Positions 50,486-62,121 of a stretch of DNA of 64,000 bases are shown in pieces. This DNA is from Balanoglossus misakiensis (Eukaryota > Hemichordata). Every line of letters begins with the position of its first letter. The stretch's first letter is position 1. The stretch covers positions 7,378,001-7,442,000 of the forward strand of contig CM082582.2 of the NCBI GenBank assembly GCA_040954595.2. The letters are read 5' to 3'. The translations under genes were made by a program, and so were the position numbers. Under the pieces are notes generated by a model. The model was given only the letters and a program-made list of their open reading frames with translations. It ran no database searches and had not been told where the DNA came from.

Positions 50486-53400
50486 TCAGAAATCCAGTTT
50501 CCTCACAGCATGCACATCTTCCATGTTTCTGGCCCGCGGTCTTTTAGCCTTGGCGTGCTCCAGTTGAACTTTCTTAAAATGCTCCAATAATTCCGAAAAA
50601 TTGATGTTCTTCACACTGGGCCGGTCTTCAGGTGACGTTTTGGGTCTGCCGGAAATGCAAAATGGGAGACAAAATTAAAAAAAAATTGAGGCAGAGAAGG
50701 TAATACCAGCATAATACACAACGTCATAAAATTTAGATGAACACATCCTGTGATGAAGTGACATTAAAATGAATTTTTAAAATGTACTGCCATAAACATT
50801 AAATGACATATTATCTTGGTGAAAACTGTCCTACAAGTACTGGTAACCTCAGTTTTACATATCACCATTCCCAAAACGTTTTCATAATTTAACATTTCAA
50901 AATAAATATAATTTTGGAAGCATTTTTTTCATTGCTAAAAATAAAACTCGTATGTTCTTATATGCGTCAAAATATAATGAAATTAACATAACTGATGGCT
51001 GTCGAGGGTAAAGTACATTTCACAAGTGATCATAATTACTTCCGTTACATTCAAATTTTAATGCGAAAACTCATTTGGCACTTGTTCATTAGATATTAAC
51101 TCTCCCCCGCGTAATTAACATTTTTTTCTCTTCTCTCTCTGGACAAATATTTTGTGTTTTATGAGGCATGCAAGATTATGACAATACAGATGTTACTTTA
51201 GTAACCGTATGGGATCATGTGATCGGTATTATCTGGTTTGTTAAACTGTCAGTCCATCTTATATTCAAGGTGTCTGAATTCACTGATCACGGACACGGCT
51301 TTCTGCAGGTACCCTGTCGAAGTCTCACACTCGTACATGTAATTATAAAACAATCGGTCAATTTTCAACCACGTCACCGCAGTGTGGCCAGACACATCAA
51401 TTTACCGGGGTAAAAAAAAAAATGGAAATTTCCAAACGATGTCAAATATGATACATTGATCGTTGAACGTGTTGATGGAGTGAAAGTGTGGAAAGGTCCC
51501 AGGGGTTGTTGATTTCATCACATCTGAATGCCATATTCCGACGTCTTGCCCGTATTTCGGAATGCGTGATTTACATGTTCTGCAGACTGGCGCTGAGAAC
51601 GACCAGTGGGTATTCAACTCTGAGGGAATTACCTGGCAGCATGCCAGTGAAACACTGAATTATTTTGTTCTTCAGTATTTTAATTGAATGCCGCTGTTTT
51701 TTAATCAGGTTCATATAGAATCAGTCTTTCCTGTTGATTTTTTTTTCCTTTCAAGGTCATCGATATTGGAGAGTTGATGGCACTAGCTTTAATATGCATG
51801 ATACTAATTTTGTTGGAATAAAACACAGCTCTGGACAGTTGTTGTTGCAGGGATTTTTATCGATGGTACTTTTTGTAGTTCACCCTAATCAATAACAAAA
51901 TCCACACATGTTGCAGAAATAATCCTAAAATAATGGGTTTACTCGTTGTTGTGTCACGATCCCTTCTGCAGAGACATCTATTTGGGACAAAAGTTGTAAC
52001 CTTTGAACTCTGACACCCTGGTGACCTATGGCACAGGCGTAAATGATAAAACACAAATATCTGACTTCACCTGTCGTCTTTTGGCAGGACTTGGTAACTT
52101 GGTACGCACTCTAGACGGTGACGTAAAGTACCGAATGCAGTGCTTTGCGGAAGCAGCATCAGCAAACCATACAGACTCTTCACCAAGTACTGATTGTGTT
52201 CCACATCAAGTAGCTGAAGCCTCAAGTCTGTGAGAAAAACAAGAAAAGAAACATTGTGAATATGTATACCTCTGAATTTTTACTTTGTGTTGGGGGGGGG
52301 GGGGTCTTGTTATAGGAATTGAACTGCATTGTGGGTAAAAAGTCGACTGCTTTAGTTGACTCCTCTGGTGACCTTTGCAGCCATTCGAAAGTTTGCTTTC
52401 TGAGCTGGGTCTGAAGGGTTTAGCTTGCAATACTAATCCCCCTTTCCCAGGGATGTAATTTCAGTACCACTCAAGTAAGTTGAGGCTTTGCACTCCAATC
52501 TGATACTTTGAGAAATCTGGCCACCATCTTGAAATTCCGGACAACCAGATGAGATTTTCTTTCACTCATCTGGATAACAAAATTTTTATTCAGGGTAGTA
52601 ATTCAAACAAGGTTTGAAAGCCAAGTCATATGTTGCAATACCCTGTATGACCTTCCCGGTATTTTCTCTGGTCGTTCATCGGTCAACTTTTCAGTATACT
52701 TATGGGTAAAAGCATCAATTCAGTGTACAATATACCAGGATGTAAGGTCACACAGGGGTCAAGCAAATGGCCACACTATTACAGAATATACAATACAATG
52801 CTCAACACTCCCATGGGACGATACAGTTAATCAATTATGATTACTTATTGATGAGCACCTTGTGAATTCTCCCAAGCATAAAAGCCCCATGGCTAACATT
52901 TTTATATTCATTACATGACAAATTAATTGACACATACTGTACACCACAAACATGTGTGAACAAACTAAAATGGAAGAGACCAACAGCTATTACCCAAGCT
53001 TGAGTATGCAAGTCCAAGACTGACAATAGAGTACAGTACACACATTTATTGTGTCTAAACTGAGAAATTTTGTTCTTAAATTTTCAGAATTTGAATAAAA
53101 TAGAAAAATTTTTGACACAATATAACAAAACATCTTTTTTTTAATGCAGCACAGCATATCAGTCTATCCGCTAAAAATAAAACTGATCATATTTTAATGA
53201 CATTTTGCAGCAATACCAGTAATTTGTCGTGACTCCCACACAGGTATGAATTACAAATGAAAATAGTAATTAAAATTATGAAGTGCACGCTGCAATACAA
53301 GACCTGTCGCTGTGACATGAATAAAACATTACGCAATTTGAGAAACAAGTTCTGTACTCACATGTAAATATCGGCGATTCAATCAACTGGACCAGTTTGT

Positions 53401-56400
53401 CTATCTCGGTGAGGAAATCTACAGTGACTTCCAAATCGCCACTGATGAAACGCTAAGGAAAATTTGCGGAAGTGCGTGCGACCCAAATAAAATATTTATG
53501 ATGAAGACCGCAAAAATTGAAATCGAATACTTTTAGGTTTTCACCAGCGGTGGACTAAAACCCCAGACACTTGATACACCACTAAACCCACAGCGAAAGA
53601 TATTTTCATTCCGACTTCCTATTTTTGAGGGTATAGTTTTCAGTTCTGCGGTTAGTTAAACAGATTAGATCGAACAGAAGATGCAAACGTCACTCAGCTC
53701 CACAGTTCTCTGCTTATACAAGCGTGTCTCTCACAGTAAAATTAAAAACAAAACGGGGTTATAGACTGTTAGTTTTTCCTTTCTTACATATCGGAGAAAC
53801 AGGTCACAATCTATCTGTACATGTATATACGTCAAGAAGGAAAGTTCATGCGCACTGATCGCACTGTGTAGTTAGTGAACTTCACACTTTATCAAATAGA
53901 CCCACACGCTTCCATTCATTAAAATTTCAATTCTGAAATGCCCACGCGAGACGTATTGGCTGTTATTTGAATGGGCCATTTGGGACTGTTTGGGCTGTTA
54001 TGTGAATTGATCATGCAAAAGATGGAGGAATCATTTTTTTATTTGTCGTTCGCTGTACGACAAACTGTGGCGTAGGTGATAATAGGAAGATTTCACTGAG
54101 TTCTTGCTTAGTGATACCACTGCATTGTGATTGAGTATGTAAATACAACTGTATCAGTAATCCAATATGGCAAATTCTGCAGAAGGCAGAGAAGAAAAAG
54201 TCCAATTTCTGTGGTCCGTCCATCGTTCTCCTCTCAAGTACGTGTGAGATCAATTAGCTAAATTAGGAGCCAGACACAATTTACAACAAATGCTTCCAAG
54301 TAGTCATGATATCAGAATGGCCTAAATATTTACAAAATCAAGAGTCTTTACATTTGTCTTTTAGTTAGCTTGTCAACATGTTTATCATTAGCCAAAAATT
54401 AAACGAACTGATATCTTCCAAGTAAACTAGATATGGTATTTAATAAATATTTACTGACTTCAGAGAAAATTTACAGAAACCTAACGAAACTACGTGATGT
54501 TTGGTGCACACAACAGACTTCCTGGTATAAAGTTTCAAGGATAGATACATTTCATGTATTATGTACGACTAGTTTGAATTACTGAAGTATAATATGTAAA
54601 TTAACTCTACAATTTGGATTTAATATTTAACAGTTTTCCTTTAAGGCATTAATTTCAGATTTAGATGTGTGTCTGGAACCTATTGCAACCCGAGGGCAAC
54701 TCTGTCAATTTTAATTCCGTTTCACTCTCTGCATTTTCCCTGGACACAATGAGACACCGATTATCAACAAATTGACCAATGTTTCAATTTACACATTGGA
54801 AATGTGGTCCCGCTGTGAAAATCGGCTCACATCACACATAAACACGTTCTGATTACATAAATATGAACAGAACACAAGAGGACTGACATTTTTCCTGGCA
54901 CGATGATTTCATAAGAGTCCAGGTTTGGTGTCAATAACGCAACTCATGACCGTGCTGCATTCTGTCAACACCAAAACCCGAGGCCCGGTAATATAGAGAC
55001 AATGCACTTTTTGAACCAGCGAGGAAACGATGGGGCAGCTGTTCAAATCAAAAGGATACAACAAGTGCAGCAGGTCGCAGGCATGCTTGTAATTCTGCGT
55101 CAAGAAGCACAGCGATACAGTAGCCACTGGGTTGTGACACCACGACTTGTAGAGGCAGCTGAACAGGGCACAGCTGTCCTGTAAGGAAACAAATGATAGT
55201 ACAAAAGTTATTTGCAGAGGGAGCTCTTCGGATATCAAGTACCGACAACAGGGGGCGCTCTTCAGAGGAGTTTGTGATGTGCTACTACTGATCAAATTTG
55301 CAGAGACCTCAGAAAAATCTCATACTTTTTTTGAAATAAAATATGATGCAATTGAATTGTTTTTATCTTTGACTTACAACTGAAAATTTATTATAATGGA
55401 AATAGCGCAAAGGCTAGAAGGGCCCCACAAATCAACCAAAGTCAGACGAGTGCCAACGACAGTAGCGCCATCCCAGCATGCACCCCTGCTGTGTTGATGA
55501 GATATTCCTTCTAGCAGACAAGCAAATTATACTTGATTTATAAGGGATTTTTTTCACCCACCCACAGTTTAATCACCTCGACTTTTTCCTGCCAAGGAAC
55601 ACAATTACCATCTTAATGGAACTAGTTGTCTTGGCTGTCTAATATAAAGCATTGCTTCGGCAGTAGCAAAGTGTTTGTCTGTCACTGTGTGAGCGACACT
55701 CGGCACAAGACCTTACTGGGACATGAAACTGTCACAAACACTTTCTATTTTCAAGGTCGCTTCTATGAAGCAAGTGTTAACAAGATCAGTTTCCACACAG
55801 CCTTTCTTGATACAATGATTTCTCCCCTCATGTAAAAGTTGACTCTAAATCACAGCGGGGAAAATCCCTACCCACCTCTGTTTTCAAGTCTTTCAGTTGG
55901 GTTCGAAGGTCAAATAATTCCGTTGATGTCAGGAGGATACTATTCAGTGTCTGCACCATGCTTGAGGCAAACTTCAACTCTTCCTCGTGGGTCAGTATCT
56001 CTGACAGCGATTTGTAGATGTCCTCTGAATTCAACAGCAGTGACAGCTGCCTGTTGATAAAAACAAAAGATACCTTTCTGTGAATCGCATGAGGGGGCTC
56101 ATTCAGTTCATTCATGTGTAGTTTTTGCTCATGCATTTTGCTCAACTAATCCCCGGTCAAAACTTAACTGTACAAAAGAATTCATTCTATTGGCTAGTCC
56201 GCAGGCAATCACAAGGCTGGAGAGTTCACTAACCAATGAGAAAGCCTGTTCCATTTACCTGATGATGAATGACCCCCTGTCTTCTAACAGCTGCTTGTCG
56301 GTACTGAACAGCTTCATCAAATTGACCATGAACTTTGTGAAATAGCAATTCATTCCCGGCGCCGACACCGACGACTGCTTGGGCATGTCACTGAGAGTGG

Positions 56401-59400
56401 AATATTCCTTTCCCTGACCGGCTGAGGACGACGCGATCTCAGCGAGCACTTCGAGATCCAGCAGCACCACCTGGGTAATGACAATAGTTCGTTTAGTAAT
56501 AGCGCCCTCTGTCACCAATATCAAGAGACCACTCCCTGCCTCAAAATAGGTTTCTCAAACAGTTTCTCTGTAATTGGATTTCAATGAGAAAAAACACTAC
56601 AGTTCACAGTACTTACTTCATCTGAAGGATCTGATAAAGTCTTCAAAAGAACGGGAAATAATTCTTCTACGTGATGGAAAATCTGGAAGGAGAAATATTG
56701 AATGATAAACATCAACACCACAGACTCAAACAAATGTATGTTTGAAAAATCAAAGACCTGTTGGTTGTTTTTCATGTCAATCCTATTTTACCTTGTTTGG
56801 TGTTTTAATGTGCAGATGGTAGATCCACTTGAGGACTGATATCCGCGTCTGCATCGAGTTGTGAAGTAAATGTCTGGTCAACACGTCAATCATGGGAGCT
56901 AACTCTAACATCACATGGTGGTGTCTGCAATTGAAATAATAAGAGAAAGAGAACGTTGTCAAGCTGGAAAAGGCACTCCAGACTTTCAATTACTATATCA
57001 GCACTGCCTGTAGGTTTTTAGAGAAATTGAGATTTAATTCTGTGAAGATGAACAGATTTCAGGATCCTACAGTGGAATGGAGCACTCACATTACATTGGT
57101 TTTGTCTGTTGGTTGGTTGGGTGATAGCTTCTCGTCTCTGTCATCGTCCGGCGTTATCAGCCTCATCAGACTCTGATTGACGCCGTTGGCAACGTCTCTG
57201 ATATCTGCTTAGGGGTCAAGGGTCACAGCAAAGCACGAATATATATGCGACCACCACTACACTACTTCACACGACTTTGTAAAAATAATCACCCACCGAA
57301 ATAATCCCAATACACCATCATACATAAATATACCACAGAACAGCAAACATAAAAAAAGTATTTATAAAAGTGGAGAAAAACAACTCGATATAGCTTTGAT
57401 AATTTTAATCTGTCAGCATTTTCAAAGGATATTTTTCCTGTTGTCTTCATACGCGACGCACGGCAGTATTGCAGTCAACAATCCTGACGTAAATGGCAGC
57501 ATGGTTCTTCCAGCTATCATCAGGAATTCTTTTAACCATGTTATAGCAGTAAACTGTATCAGTTCATCTGTTTTTTACAAAAAAAAAAAACATAATAAAA
57601 TGTTCCAAAGGGAGTGATAGACATTATACACACAACCAAAACTTCACATATTCTCAGTGAATGTTACAGTTGTCATCCCCATAATTTTTCATACTGTTTA
57701 TATGAATAGAAATGCCCACATCAACGATATCTTTATGGGTATTTAAGTTTGAAATGAGATTTACCTTGTGACTGGGAGTGCGTGTTCAAGATATTCACCA
57801 TTTCAGCAAAATTCACATTATTTGGTGATTTCTTTATTTCGTGAAGGAACTGGTCCACAGCCGCCTCACACCTGCACAGAGAAAAAACAACATCGATGTC
57901 AAGAAGAATTTGTCATCTGGGAGGTTTTACAAAAATTAGGGGTGTATCTCTACCTGTAGTATACTACAAATACAGGGACTTTTGCTTTAGTCAAATTTGG
58001 GACAAGATGGTCAAGTTCATAGATCTACTCACATCTTTCTGATTTCTTTGCTTTGGTCTCCCAGGATGTAGAACATGCCATCCAGAATCTCTGGTAGGAA
58101 GACCAGCATATCGATGTGCGGCACAGAATCTAATACCATTACCTGCATCATAATGAAATAACGAGAGTGATGTAGATAAAGATTTAGACGTTGATCATTA
58201 CTCCAATCTCAAAGCATGTGTACAGCTAAACCAACTTGTACAAATTCGACTTTCGAAGCTTTATGTATCAAACTATTCGCAGTGAAAGCCTGCTCCAAGA
58301 ACAAAACACTGGAAGCAAAGAGATGAAACACCTTACCCACGAGACCACAAACTGTCTAGCAAATGAATTTGTTGTGTAGATTCTTTCTCTGACCAGCGGC
58401 ATAAATGACACCATATCAAACGATGAAGACTCTGCTACGATATCCTACAGACAAAAAAAAAACAAGAAATAGAGGAATGACCAATCTAAGTTTGAAAGTG
58501 CATTTAAAACTGGCTTTAATTTTCAGAGTGGCCATGCTGGGTTATAATTTAGTCATGGCTTTATTATGTGGGTTTACGGCTTTTACAATCATGCATGTCT
58601 TGCCTGACTTTAATCATTGCTTTCTTATAATAAATCAAATATGAGAATAGAGAAAATTTGCCTCTCTAAAATAAGAAATTTGCACTCAGCAATCCCACTG
58701 TTCATACACACACTACAAAAATCACAAGCGCTGAACCATGCAATGTTTGATTTATTAGTTACAGGTACTTCTTTTCTTCAAATTGAGACAGGTCCCCCAA
58801 AGCAGTAATAAATTGCAACTGACATAATTTCAGTCCTTCATCCAGAGTTAATATTCAACAAGAATCAAAGTAGCTTTCAAGACAATAAAACTGATTTATT
58901 GCTGTGTCTTGAAAACAAGACCGAAGGGGGGCAGTAACATTGAATTAACCAAACACTGGTTACTATGAAAACAGAATGCATAATGAGCAAAAGAAAGACA
59001 GTTCTTTTTATCCTGTGATTAAAATAAAGCAACAATTTCTCTGACTCCAAAATAGTCTCAATGCAGTGGATGGTAATAAAAATGAAACAGATCAAAATTT
59101 AGAAATAATATCCTGTAGAGTATTAAACACAGATGTTCTTGTGCATTTACTCATTATGCGCATCTTCTCAAAATAAGGTCATGCGAGTCTAAATCCTCAT
59201 GATGTGATTAGCAAAAAAACATTGAAATTTTGACAGCGACTCTAAACTGGCAAAGCAACGCAGAATAGACAGACTGTTACACTGACAAATTGAACAAATA
59301 CAGCATAATTAATGGCCCTTGCCATGGCAGTAACACCCAACATCCATGCTGTTACTAAGGAATTTCTTTGCCCACGGCCCTCTATAACGAATCCCTCAAT

Positions 59401-61089
59401 TGAATTTCTCATAGCATGGATGTTGTGTTGCTCTTCAAAATGCATTTTAAAATATCAGAAAAAACAAACAAATATATACAATGAAAAATCTTACCTTCAT
59501 CAGTCTGTCTAACAACTCAGACCCATTCTTCACATTCAAGTCTGGGTCAGCCGCTAGCTGTGAAAACAATATTATCACCATTGTTTGTAAGTATGATGTG
59601 CACAAAATGTGTGGACTTACAAGATTTGACACAAGTACGTGAAAAATCTCTACGTAGGCAAGATATTTTTTCTTTCTCTCTCACCTTGCTGAGCCCGTCG
59701 AAGACTTCGTTGAAGTAAGTCAGTACAGATCCCCTGGCTACCTTGACGATGTTGTACAGTGCCTCGCACGCGTAGTACCGTACACGGCTGTCTGGATCAC
59801 CAAAACATGCCAACACTGGGAGGATCAACTCGGCCAGGTAACCACCAGATTCCTAGTGGTCAGAGAAGGTGAGGACATTTGTCTTTTTTTCAAGGAATAC
59901 CGCACCGATGGTCAGTCGGATTTTTCGACTGAATTCATGAGATATTTTGAAGCGCACAATAATGCTTTCTATTGGTATAATTTGCAGAGATAAATATTTT
60001 ACATAGACTTAATGAAATTTTGGGAAAAGACTGCTGGCTCCTATCTATGTGTACACAACTGTCAATCAGGGCTCACATAAGTAATTATTAGGCACCATGG
60101 TGGAGGAATGCCTACAAATTTAGTGTTGTAAAAGTAATTCTCATCCCCAAGGGTATAGATAATTGTTTGTATAGATCAAAATACCAATGCCTTATGGCCT
60201 TTAAAGACTTCACTTATCTCTCGCAGAACACGTCTCCTAGGAAACCACATTAACGGAAAGCGTCTCCTCGCAATCATATTAAACAGACATTATCTCCATG
60301 GCAACATACCTTTCCTAGGGCGATGGCTGTAGCAGCTAATCCAATGAGTCCACCTTTACGGCTGTTGGCATTATGGGAAATGGCAAATTCGCTGGTTAAC
60401 ACCCGGATGAGCCGTTTGATCTGTTCCGTGTTATTCGACGCCACGAACTCCTTAACCATCCTGTGAAGGAAGTAGAAAGTCAAATTGGAATATGATTTCC
60501 AAAAAATGTACACATACGACTTGTAAATTATGTTAACATCTGCAAACCACATTTTGGTTAGCCTGGTTCCCTGAGCTGTTCTAGTCCTGGATGTGTGTGT
60601 ACAGTGTGCTGACAAATATAGGGTCTGGTATCATGGTATGGGTGCTATTGTGGGCATTGTTTTGTCATTGGTTGATAATGAGGACACTGCACTGTGACTG
60701 AATGAAACGTGTAATTTGCGTGCCAAACCATTTTTTCTTTAAGCCAATAGTGTACATTCAGCACAATTCTTGTAATTTCTCAACAATAACAATGGCTATT
60801 CTCATATATAGACCATCTGTCAATATACTGGGCATTTTAGCATGTTGTAGGGAGTAGAATAACAAGACACTAGTTAATGCATTACACCTTTTGGGCCAGG
60901 GGGGTGGGGCAAGTTAGGCATTCGAGCTGGGCAGGTCAAATCGTACCTGCTGCAAGGTCAAAAAACGTGTTACTGATTTCTGACTAACCTTTCGATTTCT
61001 AATGCTGCCACTTTACGTTTATCGTAGAGTTTATCGTTCAGGGCCCTGACGCAGGCGGCGTTCAGGGGGGCGAAATCCCTCTCTGTCAT
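50486..61089 (-). CDS. VAC14: VAC14 homologue, scaffold of the PIKfyve complex (719 aa)
   Basis: VAC14 is a HEAT-repeat scaffold that holds PIKfyve and FIG4 together on endolysosomes to make and turn over PI(3,5)P2. Coding exons in transcript order: 60989-61089, 60310-60460, 59685-59852, 59495-59557, 58337-58444, 58033-58142, 57765-57871, 57433-57567, 57090-57204, 56792-56924, 56617-56682, 56259-56470, 55876-56050, 55060-55178, 53362-53441, 52071-52227 and 50486-50645. The joined 2160 nt is one frame from ATG (61089) to TGA (50488-50486). Conserved blocks include [111 protein letters not shown] and [20 protein letters not shown], plus the C-terminal [14 protein letters not shown]. Human VAC14 is 782 aa; the acidic/Ser-rich linkers are shorter here. 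Exon 8 is recovered only if intron 8 is read as an AT-AG U12-type intron. The gene is divergent from a CMTM-like gene. Confidence 0.97.
50646..52070 (-). other. VAC14 intron 16
   Basis: A 1.4-kb AT-rich intron (GTGAAG to ttccggcag). No feature beyond the splice signals. Confidence 0.75.
52228..53361 (-). other. VAC14 intron 15
   Basis: A 1.1-kb intron (GTGAGT to ctcacag) with a G run near 52292-52304. No ORF or RNA that I can support. Confidence 0.75.
53442..55059 (-). other. VAC14 intron 14: apparent U12-type GT-AG intron
   Basis: The donor reads GTATCCTTT (55059 to 55051), the canonical U12 GT-type 5' site. TTCCTTAGC (53460-53452) sits 12 nt before the acceptor ttcatcag|T and fits the U12 branch site. 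The junction restores Phe of [14 protein letters not shown]. The intron is 1.6 kb and otherwise AT-rich and empty. Confidence 0.85.
55179..60988 (-). other. Other VAC14 introns longer than 300 bp
   Basis: Introns 1 (60461-60988), 2 (59853-60309), 4 (58445-59494) and 13 (55179-55875) are each 0.45-1.05 kb with canonical GT-AG ends. They contain no feature I can name. The remaining introns in this span are shorter than 300 bp. Confidence 0.7.
57205..57432 (-). other. VAC14 intron 8: apparent U12-type AT-AG intron
   Basis: There is no usable GT at the end of exon 8. The sequence after exon base 57433 is ATATCCTTT (57432 to 57424), the canonical U12 AT-type 5' site. CCCTTGACC (57222-57214) matches the U12 branch site, with its A 11 nt before the acceptor aagcag|ATATC. 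Splicing here gives [18 protein letters not shown], collinear with human VAC14. Confidence 0.85.
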
Positions 61090-61944
61090 CTTGTGGGGGT
61101 GATTCTATCACACAGTGACTAAAGACTGTCTTGTTTCAAAAGAACACGAGCTTGGAAGGGGACGATATCACCGGTAGATTACAAACACCATCAGTTAATG
61201 ATACTACAGGTTGTACGGACAAGAGGGGAGGGTGCACGCCGATTATATTCCTTTGCAAGGATCTCCGCCATCATACTCCCCTTGCTCGATGAGTGTCAGT
61301 GAGGACAGGGAAATCCCAGCTGTTCTTGCATGTGGTGTTACTCCCCTTGTAACCATTATGACAGCCATTTGGGTTTTCTTGTTTGAATGTGCACTGTGAT
61401 AGTTTATGCAATTAATTTTCCTTTTACATTATTTTAAGTCACAACATTTCCATTGTATCGCAAATTTAGCAAACAATTGCGGAAAGTAAGGGGGAAATTG
61501 GCCAGTTTGCTCAAGACCAGGGGAGTGGTAATTATGTCTACAATAGTCAATACCATAAATAGACGAGACGCTAATGTTGATTTGTTCACAAGTGAAATAA
61601 GATATATCCCTTAACCAATCATACGAGGTCTTTTAAAAACGTGAAATGGGCAATCCGGAAGTAAATAAAGCTTGGCTATGTCAATTTCCTCATTGATAAT
61701 TCGTTGTATTCGGACTTTGGCGATGATGGGGCAGAGCTAGCTGAGATCGAGATAGTTTGTGATTCGGAATTGTATTTAATTCACCGAATCGGACGGCTTT
61801 CAAGATTCATGGCCTTTGTATCAAATATGTGACAGCAAATATCGCCGAAAAATAATTCTGTGAGTCTTTACCTCGACAGTCTACATCATCATCATCACTC
61901 ATCAGATCTTTGTGTTCATTTGTGATCCGCCATCGCCTGTCATC
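61090..61944. promoter_or_regulatory. Divergent VAC14 / CMTM-like promoter region
   Basis: The start codons of the two opposite-strand genes are 855 bp apart. A CCAAT box lies at 61615-61619. No TATA box is convincing on either strand. The region must hold both 5' UTRs and probably a shared bidirectional promoter. Confidence 0.55.
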
Positions 61945-62121
61945 ATGGAAGCCGACAGCGGCATGAATGAATTTGATGTGGAGACGGCGGCGTCGACCCC
62001 GGACAGCCAGCGAGAAATAACCACGGTTCCGTTGCCACCCATCAATGTAGACAGCGTTAGAGTTCGCGTGGATTACAGCTTTCTGAGAACAGCCCCTGGA
62101 GCACTGAAATTATTGCATATC
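61945..62121 (+). CDS. First coding exon of a probable CMTM/MARVEL-domain protein
   Basis: The ATG at 61945 has a good context (A at -3, G at +4). It opens a 59-codon exon that ends exactly at a GTGAGT donor (CATATC|GTGAGT), phase 0. The acidic, Ser/Thr/Pro-containing N-terminus (MEADSGMNEFDVE) is followed by VRVDYSFLRTAPGALKLLHI. The pattern DYxFLRT-xxG-LKLL is how the first membrane segment of MARVEL proteins (CMTM, MAL, plasmolipin) begins, and CMTM4/CMTM8 fit best from memory. These are four-pass proteins of vesicles and plasma membrane. The remaining exons would lie beyond 64000, so the identification rests on about 20 residues. Another tetraspan family is possible. Confidence 0.6.

Noticed and set aside
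55900-55907. ggttcgaa, a tRNA B-box-like string
   Set aside because: It lies inside VAC14 coding exon 13 (LRTQLKDLK codons on the other strand), with no A-box or cloverleaf.
57090-57095. GTAATG at 57094 as the donor of VAC14 exon 9
   Set aside because: It leaves phase 0, which does not join exon 10 in frame. GTGAGT five bases on gives phase 2 and restores the HEAT-repeat reading.
57205-57210. ctaag at 57208 as the acceptor of VAC14 exon 9
   Set aside because: It is also in frame but only 8 nt from the U12 branch A, too close. CAG at 57205 fits better.
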